The translations under genes were made by a program, and so were the position numbers. Positions 38,778 to 47,253 of a stretch of 64,000 bases of DNA are shown here, one piece after another. The DNA is from Diaphorobacter aerolatus (GTDB lineage: Bacteria; Pseudomonadota; Gammaproteobacteria; Burkholderiales; Burkholderiaceae_C): assembly GCF_014489535.1 (NCBI RefSeq), contig NZ_CP060783.1:4113501-4177500 (forward strand), read 5' to 3'. The stretch's first letter is position 1. Each line of letters begins with the position of its first letter. Under the pieces are notes generated by a model. It was not told the origin of the DNA. It did not search any database and saw only the letters and a list, made by a program, of their open reading frames with translations.

Positions 38778-39196
38778 TCACGCTGCGGCGCTCGCCAGCG
38801 ACTGACGCGCGGCTTTCTGGCGCAGCCGCACATGCAGCGCGCAGGCGGTGAACAGCAGCAGGCAGAGCGCAATCTCGATCATGGCGAGCCAGTTGCCGGG
38901 CGACTTGTCGCTCCACGCACGCACCACACCTTCGGTGAAATACAGCCAGACGACGAGACTCACCCAGCGGTAGGTGTACATGCGGTGCTTGAGCAATCCA
39001 GCCAGCGGAATGCACAGCGGCAGCGCCTTGAGCACCAGCCACGAACCGCCGGGGCGCAGGGGCGCGAGCCACAATTCCCAGAGCACGCACAGCACGATCA
39101 AACCCAGCAGGCTGCCCACCGCAAGCCAGCGCGTGAGCGCCACATCGCCATGAACGGTGAGGGCGAGGCGGCGTCGTGCGGGGCAGGTGCGGTCAT
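38778..39196 (-). CDS. DUF2069-type inner membrane protein
   Basis: The protein has three or four hydrophobic helices: LAVGSLLGLIVLCVLWELWL, then ALPLCIPLAGLLKHRMYTYRWVSLVVWLYFTEGVVRA, the most conserved part of DUF2069, and MIEIALCLLLFTACALHVRLR. A GTG at 39143 would start it in frame. A better N-terminus, MTAPAPHDAASPSP, lies upstream at 39196 if one base is added near 39156-39157, like the other shifts in this window. Length would be about 139 residues. The function is unknown. It is transcribed away from the YihY gene. Confidence 0.72.
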
Positions 39197-39297
39197 GAAA
39201 GGCAATCGGGAACGTTCGTTAAGATGGGAGTCAACAAATGCGCGAAGATGCCGATCCCGCGAAAAATCACTCCAGTCAACCATCCATCATAGCCACC

Positions 39298-40593
39298 ATG
39301 AGCCAGAGTTTCCCGACCATTCTTGCGCGCCTTGAAGCGTGGCTCGACGAACTCTCGCGCTTTCCCTGGCGCACCACCGCACACACCTTGCGCGAGCGCT
39401 TTCGCGAGGACAGCCTCGGCCTGACCGCGAGCAGCCTGACCTTCACCACGCTGCTCGCGCTGGTGCCCTTCGTGACGGTGGCGCTCGCGGTGTTCACGGC
39501 GTTTCCGATGTTCGGCAAGATGCAGACGCTGCTGCAGCGCTGGCTCGTGGACAGCCTGATACCGGACACGATCTCGCGCTCGGTGCTCGACTACCTCACG
39601 CAGTTTTCGGCCAAGGCGAGCGGGCTTGGCGCGGTCGGCTTGAGCATTCTGTTCATCACGGCGCTTGCGCTGATCCTCACCATCGACCGCACGCTCAACA
39701 ACATCTGGCGCGTGCCCAAGCTCAGGCCACTGGGCCAGCGCGTGCTGATCTATTGGGCGGCGCTCACGCTCGGCCCGCTGGTGCTGGCAATCAGCCTCAC
39801 GCTCACCACATCGATGGCGTCGGCCGCATCGCGCGGCATTGGGCAGGCGCTGCCGCAGAGCACGCGCTTCATCTTCGATTCGATTGAATTCGTGCTGCTT
39901 GCCACCGGCATGGCGGGGCTGTACCGCTACGTGCCCAACACGCTCGTGCATTGGCGGCACGCGTGGGCCGGCGGTATTTTCGTGTCGATCGGCATCGAGG
40001 CGGCCAAGAAAGTGCTGGGGCTGTACCTGTCGTCCGTGCCGACGTACTCGGTGCTCTATGGCACGTTTGCCACCCTGCCGATTCTGCTGCTTTGGATTTA
40101 TGTGGCGTGGGTGATCGTGCTGCTTGGCGCGGTCGTGGCGGCCTATCTTCCAAGCCTGCTGGCGGGCGTTGCGCGGCGAGCAGGTGGGCCGGGTTGGCAC
40201 TTTCTGCTGGCGGTGGAACTGCTGCAGCATCTGCAAGCCACGCGTGAAAATCCCCCGCATGGCCTGACGGCTGCGCAGGCAGCGCAGCGCATGGGCGTGG
40301 CGGCCCTGCAATTGGTGCCGGTGCTCGACGCGTTGATCGCACTGGGCTGGGTCGTGCAGACGGACGAGACCGCATCGGGCGACCTGGACGATGTCGATTC
40401 GCGCTATGTGCTGGTGGCTGACCCGGCGCGCACCCTTTTGCAGCCCTTGGTAGAGATGCTGCTGATCCAGCATACGCAGTCACTGGATCGCTACTGGACC
40501 CATACCGGCATGGAAGTGCTCAAGCTCGCGGATGTCCTGCCGCGCCGCAATGCGCCCGCCGCCAACGCGATTGCCGCGCAGCTCAGCGCGTGA
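39298..40593 (+). CDS. YihY-family inner membrane protein
   Basis: The 431-residue protein has an N-terminal cytoplasmic segment and six hydrophobic helices of the YihY/virulence factor BrkB family. Recognisable parts are DSLGLTASSLTFTTLLALVPFVTVALAVF, ALALILTIDRTLNNIWRV, VLYGTFATLPILLLWIYVAWVIVLLGAVVAAY. A soluble C-terminal extension of about 130 residues resembles a winged helix (GLTAAQAAQRMGVAALQLVPVLDALIALGWV). The ATG at 39298 is chosen where the conserved region begins. The family was once misnamed ribonuclease BN; its real function is not settled. It converges on hpnE with an 11-base overlap. Confidence 0.88.
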   Translation: MSQSFPTILARLEAWLDELSRFPWRTTAHTLRERFREDSLGLTASSLTFTTLLALVPFVTVALAVFTAFPMFGKMQTLLQRWLVDSLIPDTISRSVLDYLTQFSAKASGLGAVGLSILFITALALILTIDRTLNNIWRVPKLRPLGQRVLIYWAALTLGPLVLAISLTLTTSMASAASRGIGQALPQSTRFIFDSIEFVLLATGMAGLYRYVPNTLVHWRHAWAGGIFVSIGIEAAKKVLGLYLSSVPTYSVLYGTFATLPILLLWIYVAWVIVLLGAVVAAYLPSLLAGVARRAGGPGWHFLLAVELLQHLQATRENPPHGLTAAQAAQRMGVAALQLVPVLDALIALGWVVQTDETASGDLDDVDSRYVLVADPARTLLQPLVEMLLIQHTQSLDRYWTHTGMEVLKLADVLPRRNAPAANAIAAQLSA

Positions 40594-41914
40594 GCGCAGT
40601 CGCGGCGGCAGTGCCGTTGAGCACGGCCCCTTCAAGGGTGGCGGGGTAGGGGCCCGTCACATAGTCGCCGCAGGCGAGCAGCCCCGGCGCGATCTGCATC
40701 GCTGGCCGTTGGAGGCCCGGAGTGCAGGCGAACGTGGCTCGCTTTTCCACCACGGTCTGGATGTGTTCGACGTCATGCAGCGCGAGTTGCTCCGCTGCCT
40801 GCTCGATCACCTGCCGCACCAGCGTTTCGCGCTCGCCATCGAATGCGCTCACCACGAACGCGAGCACACCCGCATCGCCGTAGAGTCGCTCGCGGTCGAA
40901 CACGAATTGTGCGGGACGATTTCCGCGCGATCTGAGCGCGGTCATCGGATGCGCGAGCAATGCGCTGGGAGCGTTGCCGACGCCGCGTTGCACACGCAGG
41001 TACACGGTGGCAATGGAAGCGAATTGCAGCGACTGCGCTTGCGCGGCCCACTCGCGCATGAGGGGCTCGTCAACGGTCGCCGCACCCGATACCAGACGCG
41101 CGGATTCGATGCTCGGCGTTGCGAGCAATACCGCATCGTATGCATCGCCATCGACCCACCACGACGCGCCGGAGCGCGCAAGTGCCTGCACGCGCCGGCC
41201 CGTGCGCACGCTGTGTCCACGCGCCTCCAGCCAGTCACTGGCCGCCTGCGGAAACAGTGCACCCAGATCGACGCGCGGCAGCAGCAGATTCGAGCCGCCT
41301 CGTCCGCTGAACAGGCTGTCGCGCAACACCCGCAAGAAGACCTGTGCGCTGGAGTCGACAGCCAGCGTATTGAGTGCGGAGACACACAGCGGATCGATGA
41401 ACTCGTCCATGAGCCGGGCGGGCAGCCCGGCGCAGATGTCCGCCACGCTCGCCGACGCGCGGCATTCGAAATTCTGCAACCGCCATTTCGCGGCACGCGC
41501 CAGCAATTCGAATTTTTCGCGCGCAGACCAGCCGCGTGCCCGGGCGATGCCGACGAGCGCATCGAAGGGCGGTGCGCTGTCGGGCAACTGCAAACCACCA
41601 CCATCGGGAAACACCAGCGCGAGCGGCGTGCGCAGCAATGCGGTGTCGGGATCAACGCCGACCACGCGCATCAGCCGCAGGCATTCGGCATACGCGCCGA
41701 TGAGTATGTGCTGGCCGTTGTCCAGCACCAGGGATTCACCGGACTTGCTCGCTGATGGCACGGTGCGCGCGCGGCCTCCGACGGTGCGCGCGGATTCGAA
41801 CACGCTGACCTGATGCCCGGCCTCGTGCGCACCAATGGCCGCGGCCATGCCCGCCCAGCCTGCGCCGATCACCGCAATGCGTTTGCTGCCTTGCCTGGGA
41901 TGAGCCGCCGCCAC
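40583..41914 (-). CDS. hpnE: Squalene-associated FAD-dependent desaturase HpnE
   Basis: The 443-residue flavoenzyme reduces hydroxysqualene to squalene, the last of three steps (HpnD, HpnC, HpnE). The dinucleotide-binding motif is RIAVIGAGWAGMAAAIGAHEAGHQVSVFESARTVGGRA at residues 11-49, and the amine-oxidase-type C-terminal motif is LLACGDYVTGPYPATLEGAVLNG. Length is normal. It starts with a GTG three bases after hpnD, so the two are one operon. Squalene here may feed hopanoids, but no hopanoid cyclase gene is within the window. Confidence 0.93.
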   Translation of the reverse strand: MAAAHPRQGSKRIAVIGAGWAGMAAAIGAHEAGHQVSVFESARTVGGRARTVPSASKSGESLVLDNGQHILIGAYAECLRLMRVVGVDPDTALLRTPLALVFPDGGGLQLPDSAPPFDALVGIARARGWSAREKFELLARAAKWRLQNFECRASASVADICAGLPARLMDEFIDPLCVSALNTLAVDSSAQVFLRVLRDSLFSGRGGSNLLLPRVDLGALFPQAASDWLEARGHSVRTGRRVQALARSGASWWVDGDAYDAVLLATPSIESARLVSGAATVDEPLMREWAAQAQSLQFASIATVYLRVQRGVGNAPSALLAHPMTALRSRGNRPAQFVFDRERLYGDAGVLAFVVSAFDGERETLVRQVIEQAAEQLALHDVEHIQTVVEKRATFACTPGLQRPAMQIAPGLLACGDYVTGPYPATLEGAVLNGTAAATALTR

Positions 41915-41917
41915 CGC

Positions 41918-42757
41918 TTACATGCGCCCGAGTGCCTGCATCTTCCACGCAAGCCAGAGCTTGCGCAGCGGCGTCAAACTGATGCGCTGGTGCAGCACCT
42001 TGAAGTCTTCACGTTCGATTTCGCGCAGCAGCGTGCGGTAGATGCTGGCCATCATCAGCCCGGGCTTTTGCGCACGGCGATCCGCATCTGGCAGCATCGC
42101 GAGCGCTTCGTCGTAGAGCCGGTGTGCGCGTTCGGCCTGAAAGCGCATCAGGTGAGTGAAGTTCTCGGAATACTTGCGGTTGGTGATCTCATGCGCCTTC
42201 ACGTCGAACTGCTGCAACTCGGAGACCGGCAGGTAGATGCGGCCCATCATCGCGTCCTCACCGACATCGCGAATGATGTTGGTGAGCTGGAACGCAAGCC
42301 CCAGCTTGTGCGCGTATTCCGTGGTCTTCGGATCGCTCTGGCCGAAAATTTTTGCCGAGACCTCTCCGACCACGCCCGCGACCAGGTGGCAGTAGCGCTG
42401 CAATCCCGGGAAGTCGAGATAGCGCGTCTGCTCCAGATCCATCTGGCAGCCCTGGATGATGGCCTGAAACTGGCGCTCCTCGAGGCCATATGCAGACACG
42501 TGCGGCATCATCGCGAGCATCACGGGATGCGTGGGCTTGCCGGCGAAGGCCTGGCTCACTTCGGCCTGCCACCAGGCGAGCTTGGTGCGGGCGACGCCGG
42601 GATCGGACACCTCATCGACCACGTCGTCCACTTCGCGGCAGAACGCATAGAAGGCGGTGATGGCTGCGCGCCTTTGCGCCGGAAGGAACAGGAAGGCGTA
42701 ATAAAAACTGCTGCCCGAGCTGGCGGCTTTTTGCTGGACGTACTGTTCCGGATTCAT
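41918..42757 (-). CDS. hpnD: Presqualene diphosphate synthase HpnD
   Basis: The 279-residue enzyme joins two farnesyl diphosphates to presqualene diphosphate. Both Asp-rich motifs of the squalene/phytoene synthase family are seen: AFYAFCREVDDVVDE and LGLAFQLTNIIRDVGEDAMMGRIYLP. The ATG at 42757 begins MNPEQYVQQKAASSGSSFYYAF, the usual N-terminus; the open frame further upstream is not conserved. Together with hpnE downstream and hpnC at 45023 the complete squalene pathway is present. Confidence 0.94.
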   Translation of the reverse strand: MNPEQYVQQKAASSGSSFYYAFLFLPAQRRAAITAFYAFCREVDDVVDEVSDPGVARTKLAWWQAEVSQAFAGKPTHPVMLAMMPHVSAYGLEERQFQAIIQGCQMDLEQTRYLDFPGLQRYCHLVAGVVGEVSAKIFGQSDPKTTEYAHKLGLAFQLTNIIRDVGEDAMMGRIYLPVSELQQFDVKAHEITNRKYSENFTHLMRFQAERAHRLYDEALAMLPDADRRAQKPGLMMASIYRTLLREIEREDFKVLHQRISLTPLRKLWLAWKMQALGRM

Positions 42758-42898
42758 ATGGAGGGGGATTGTCCCATGGCTATGGGGCGGGTGGTGGGCG
42801 GGGGCGATTTCCCGGCCTGCGTGCCTCGGCGGCTGCGTCATTGAACTGTCTTGCGTTTGTCACGCTGCTGTCTCGCTGCATGTTCACCATGCAGGTTC

Positions 42899-43804
42899 AT
42901 GAAACGCGAAGATGCTCTGCTGAACGCTTGGAAATCGTCGTCGGCTGTACCGCCCGATGTGGTGGACGAACTGGTCGACGCGTCGCGGCCGCTGCGGCGG
43001 TTTCGGACGCTGTGGATATCGGACCTGCATCTGGGCACGCCCGGTTGTCAGGCCAAGGCGCTGCTGGACTTTCTCAAGCACACCGAATGCGAGACGCTGT
43101 TTCTCGTGGGCGACATCATCGACGGCTGGCAACTGAGGCGCCAGTGGTACTGGCCGCAGGCGCACAACGACGTGATCCAGAAGCTGCTGCGCAAGGCCCG
43201 CAAGGGCACGCGGGTGATCTTCATTCCCGGCAATCACGACGAGTTTGCACGGCGCTATCTGCAGCTTGATTTTGGTGGCGTGCATGTGGCCGAGGACTGG
43301 GTCCACGAGACCGCCGATGGTCGCAAGCTCTGGGTGATCCATGGCGACCTGTTCGATGGCGTGATCCAGTGCGCCAAGTGGCTGGCCTACGTGGGCGACT
43401 CGCTCTACGAATTCACGCTCAAGCTCAACCGGCATCTGAATTCGCTGCGCGCACGCATGGGGCTCCCGTATTGGTCGCTGTCCAAATATCTCAAGCTCAA
43501 GGTCAAGCGTGCCGTGAATTACGTCGGCGACTTTGAAAACGCCGTGGCGCGCGAGGCCGGGAAGCGGGGTTTGCAGGGCGTTATCTGCGGACATATCCAT
43601 CACGCCGAAATGCGCGATATCGACGGCATCCTGTATGCCAACGATGGCGACTGGGTGGAGAGCCTCACGGCGCTGGCCGAGCATGCGGACGGCACGCTCG
43701 AGATCATCCAGTGGGCCGACGAGATGAAGGCCGCCAAGAGCGCCATGAAAATCGCATCGACAGAGGTAGTGAATGACGCAGCAAGCCATGTTTCAGCCGT
43801 ATGA
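42899..43804 (+). CDS. UDP-2,3-diacylglucosamine diphosphatase-like metallophosphatase
   Basis: The 301-residue calcineurin-type phosphoesterase carries the metal-binding series DLHLG, GDIIDGW, GNHDE, VIHGDLFD and GHIHHAEM, in the order seen in LpxH-like enzymes. It lacks an export signal and so acts in the cytoplasm or at the inner membrane. The group is often annotated as UDP-2,3-diacylglucosamine diphosphatase, but true LpxH is shorter, so it may act on a different lipid phosphate. Its end overlaps the glycosyltransferase gene by 32 bases, implying tight coupling of the two. Confidence 0.85.
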   Translation: MKREDALLNAWKSSSAVPPDVVDELVDASRPLRRFRTLWISDLHLGTPGCQAKALLDFLKHTECETLFLVGDIIDGWQLRRQWYWPQAHNDVIQKLLRKARKGTRVIFIPGNHDEFARRYLQLDFGGVHVAEDWVHETADGRKLWVIHGDLFDGVIQCAKWLAYVGDSLYEFTLKLNRHLNSLRARMGLPYWSLSKYLKLKVKRAVNYVGDFENAVAREAGKRGLQGVICGHIHHAEMRDIDGILYANDGDWVESLTALAEHADGTLEIIQWADEMKAAKSAMKIASTEVVNDAASHVSAV

Positions 43805-44992
43805 ATTGCCGCGTGCGCGGCCCGCAGATGCCGCTGCGCCGGTGGTCGAACTCGTGTATTTCAACGCGGGCGGCGGTCATCGCGCTTCGTCGCTCGCGCT
43901 CGAATCCGCGATTGTGCGCGCCGGGTTGAACTGGACCGTCAAACGCACGCATCTGTTCGAGGTGCTCGACCCCAACGCACGCTTTCGCCACTGGACCGGC
44001 ATCGAGCCCGAAGATGTCTACAACAAGCGCCTCGCGCGGGTTGGACGCTCGGCCTGTCGCAGGAATTGCGGGTGCTTCAGCAGATGATCCGCTTTGGCCA
44101 TCGCTCGCTCGTGCAGTCGCTTGCGGCCTACTGGGGCGAGAACGCGCCCGCGATGGTCGTATCGCTGATTCCCAACTTCAACCGCGCGATGGCCGACGGC
44201 TTGGCGCTGGCGCAACCGGCCTGTCCGTTCGTGACCGTCATGACCGATCTGGCCGATTGCCCGCCACGCTTCTGGGCCGAGCCGCAGACACAGCAGACGC
44301 TGGTCTGCGGCTCCCCCTATGCGCTGACGCAGGCGCGCGCGTCGGGACTTGCTGCGCACCGCGTCTGGGGCGTATCAGGCATGTTGCTTGGCGAGCAGTT
44401 CCACGAGGATTGCGTGATCGACAGGGAGCGCGAGCGCTTGGCGCTGGGCTTTGATGCGCACAAGCCGGTGGGGCTGGTGCTGTTTGGTTCCGAGGGCTCG
44501 AAGGCGATGCTGGCGATTGCCCGGCGCCTGACGGACACGCCATTGATCCTCGCGTGCGGTCGCAACGCGGCGCTTGCGCAGGCCTTGCGCGAACTGCCGC
44601 GCAACGCGCCCACGCTGGTGCTCGACTACACACGCGAGATGGCGCGCTACATGCGCCTGGCAGACTTCTTCATCGGCAAGCCGGGCAGCGGCAGCTTGAG
44701 CGAGGCGGTGCATCTGGGCCTGCCGCCCATCGTGGTACGCAATGCCTGGACCATGCCGCAGGAGCGTTATTGCACGGACTGGGTCAGGGACCGGCGATTG
44801 GGGCTGGTGCTGCCGCATTTCAAGGACATTGCACCCGCCGTCCAGAGGCTCATCGCCGATCTGCCGCGTTATCGCAAGGCCACGCAGGCGGTGCGCAGCG
44901 AGGCCGCCACGCAGGTGCCGCAGGTGCTGGAGCATGTGCTGCGTCAGGCGCAGCAGGGCAGCGGGAACGAGCGGGCGCTGAAGGTGGCGTGA
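43773..44992 (+). CDS. MGDG-synthase-like glycosyltransferase (apparent frameshift)
   Basis: The repaired protein has about 406 residues in two Rossmann-like halves of a GT-B enzyme. The N-terminal motif VVELVYFNAGGGHRASSLALESAI matches the MGDG synthase / GT28 start. The C-terminal motif DFFIGKPGSGSLSEAVHLGLPPIVVRNAWTMPQERY holds the UDP-sugar site. The frame is lost in the G run 44038-44040; one more G restores ARGWTLGLSQELRVLQQM. Such enzymes transfer sugar to a lipid acceptor such as diacylglycerol. With the overlapping metallophosphatase and the squalene genes on both sides, a membrane glycolipid pathway is likely. The acceptor is unknown. Confidence 0.83.
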
Positions 44993-45022
44993 ACCAGCGG
45001 CGTCCGTAACCGGCGTGCCGAC

Positions 45023-45916
45023 TCACATCCACAATGCGCGCCACAGCATCAGCGGCCAGTCCCATGGCTTGAGCGTGGTGCGCGCGAGCAGGCTGCCTCC
45101 ACCTTGCGCCTCGACCTTGTCGAGAATGCGCAGACCGCCTTGCACCACCAGCCGCAGTTCCCAGCCCACACGTCCCTTGAGCGTGTGAACGAGCGGCGCG
45201 CCGGACTGCATCAGCGCGCGTGCAACGGCGGCGTTGTGCATGATGAGGCGGTCGGTGTCGGCGCTGCGATGGCGACCGGCGATGGCCGCTCGCGGCACCC
45301 TGAACCGCGCGCAGTCTTCGTCGGTCAGGTAGTGGCGACCACGCGGCAGGTCCACGCTCAGGTCCTGCCAGAAATTGATGAGCTGCAGGGCCGAGCAGAT
45401 GGCATCGCTTTGTTCCAGCGAACGCGCATCGTTCACGCCGTACAGGTGCAATAGCATGCGGCCCACAGGGTTGGCCGAGCGGCGGCAGTAGTCCAGCAAC
45501 TCCTGCTGGTTGGCATAGGTGCAGCCGTCGCGCGTGTAGACGATGTCCTGCACGAAGGCGTCGAGCAGATCGTCGAGCAATATGACGGGCAGGGCGCGCT
45601 CACGGATTTGCACCTGTAGCGGCGCAAACACCTGCCGCCAGCGGGGACTTGGGGGATTTCCGGCGGCGATGTGTTGCAGTTCCGCACGGTATTCATGCAA
45701 ATCCTGCAAACGCCGCTCGCACAGAACATTTCCTTCGTCGGCAAGATCGTCGGCGGTGCGCGCGAAGCCGTAGATCGCCGCAATCGGTTGGCGCAGATGG
45801 GGCGGGCACAGCAGCGACGCCACCGGAAAGTTTTCGTAGTGGGTGACCGTTTCGGCCAACGGGGCCGGTGCGGCGGACGGGGTCTGGGAGGGCTGGGGGT
45901 GGCGGGACTGGTTCAC
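45023..45916 (-). CDS. hpnC: Hydroxysqualene synthase HpnC
   Basis: The 297-residue protein belongs to the squalene/phytoene synthase family, with HYENFPVASLLCPPHLRQPIAAIYGFARTADDLADEG (first Asp motif) and SALQLINFWQDLSVDLPRGRHYL (second). It converts presqualene diphosphate to hydroxysqualene. It starts with GTG at 45916 and converges on the glycosyltransferase gene with a 30-base gap. It is divergent from the efflux operon, whose promoter lies just upstream. Confidence 0.93.
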   Translation of the reverse strand: MNQSRHPQPSQTPSAAPAPLAETVTHYENFPVASLLCPPHLRQPIAAIYGFARTADDLADEGNVLCERRLQDLHEYRAELQHIAAGNPPSPRWRQVFAPLQVQIRERALPVILLDDLLDAFVQDIVYTRDGCTYANQQELLDYCRRSANPVGRMLLHLYGVNDARSLEQSDAICSALQLINFWQDLSVDLPRGRHYLTDEDCARFRVPRAAIAGRHRSADTDRLIMHNAAVARALMQSGAPLVHTLKGRVGWELRLVVQGGLRILDKVEAQGGGSLLARTTLKPWDWPLMLWRALWM

Positions 45917-45932
45917 CCCTCTATTGTGGAGC

Positions 45933-45976
45933 TTGACAAGCCGGTATCACCTCCAATAGATTACTAACCAGTCAGT
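45933..45976 (+). promoter_or_regulatory. Promoter and TetR-like operator of the RND operon
   Basis: A consensus -35 TTGACA (45933-45938) and -10 TAGATT (45957-45962), 18 bases apart, precede the adaptor gene. The -10 is followed at once by the imperfect palindrome ACTAACCAGTCAGT (45963-45976; 10 of 14 positions symmetric), resembling operators of AcrR/TetR repressors of efflux operons. No tetR-like gene lies next to it. Confidence 0.5.
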
Positions 45977-46003
45977 CATTAACATAGAAAATTGGACGCC
46001 GCC

Positions 46004-47234
46004 ATGAGCCCGTGCACCGGTGATTTCTCCGCTCCTTCCCTTGGCATGGGTGGGTACAGGCCCCGTAGCGGAGCCGTTTCATGGGCGCGTCGCTCGACCT
46101 GGGGTTTGACGCTGATCACCGCCGTGGCATTGGTGGGCTGCTCGCCCAAGGAGCCGCCACCGGAGCCGATCCGCTCGGTCAAGCTGCTCACCGTGGGAGC
46201 CGCGCCGTTGCATGCGCAGCTCGAATATTCGGCCGAGGTGCGGGCGCGTGTGGAGTCGCGTGTCGGCTTTCGCGTGCCCGGCAAGATCGTCCAGCGTCAG
46301 GCCGAGCTGGGCCAGCATGTCAACGCCGGTCAGGTACTCGCACAGCTGGATCCGCGCGATTATCAGCTCTCAACCCAGGCGGCGCAGGCGCAGTTGAACG
46401 CGGCAAGAACGCAGCGCGATCTGGCGGCTGCAGACTTCAAGCGTTATGAAAAGCTGAAGTCACAGAATTTCATCAGCGGTGCGGAGCTGGAGCGCCGCGA
46501 GGCCTCGCTCAAGGCCGCGCAGGCCTCGGTCGATCAGGCCAATGCACAGCTCGCCTCGCAGGGTAATCAGGCCAGCTACACGCGGCTTGTGGCCGACGTG
46601 TCGGGCGTGATCACGAGCATCGAGGCGGAGCCGGGCAGGTGGTGTCCGCCGGAACGCCGGTGGTCCGCATTGCGCAGGACGGCTCGCGCGATGCGGTGTT
46701 CTCGGTACCCGAGGACAAGGTGGCGCAATTGCGCGTGGGCAGGAGGTGGGCGTGCGTCCGTGGACGGAAGGCGCGTCGCTTGCGGGCAAGGTGCGCGAGG
46801 TCGCGGCCAGTGCCGATCCGGTCACGCGCACCTTTCTCGTGAAGGTCGCCATCGAGGGTGCGCAGGTGCCGCCGCTCGGTGCCACCGTTTATGTCGAGCC
46901 CAAGGTGCTGGGCCGCGAGGGCATCACGGCGATTTCTCTCCCCACGACGGCACTGCGCCAGGAGGGTGGCCAGACCGCAGTCTGGATCTACGACGCGGCC
47001 ACCAGCACGGTGAAGTCGCAGGCGGTGCAGGTCGCCACGGCCGACGGCAATCAGGCGGTGATCGCGGCGGGGCTGCAACCGGGCATGCAGGTGGTGGCAA
47101 CCGGCGTGCACGTGCTGGCACCGGGGCAGAAGGTCACGGTCTACCAGCCCAAGGGCGCTGCGCCCGCGGCAACTGCGGCAGCGGCCGCCGCTTCGGCAGC
47201 CCGGCCCGCAGCCTCCGCTGCCAGCACCCACTGA
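46004..47234 (+). CDS. RND efflux periplasmic adaptor lipoprotein (two apparent frameshifts)
   Basis: The membrane fusion protein, about 410 residues after repair, has a lipobox (TAVALVGC), followed by the barrel-lipoyl-hairpin order of the family: VRARVESRVGFRVPGKIVQRQAELGQHVNAGQVLAQLDPRDY, a coiled-coil hairpin rich in Ala/Gln/Arg (about residues 110-190), then GVITSIEAEPGQVVSAGTPVVRI and the beta-barrel and proximal domains. Shifts lie in G runs 46633-46635 and 46737-46739. It would link the inner membrane pump encoded 19 bases downstream to an outer membrane channel, for which no gene is present here. Confidence 0.9.
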
Positions 47235-47253
47235 CGGATAGACGAGGCCAAGC

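Noticed and set aside
37651..38805. Plus-strand open frame of 384 codons opposite the flavin oxidoreductase
   Set aside because: It is a shadow frame; the minus strand carries clear FAD-binding motifs throughout.
40532..41755. Plus-strand open frame of 407 codons opposite hpnE
   Set aside because: It is a shadow of hpnE with Arg/His-rich content and no motif.
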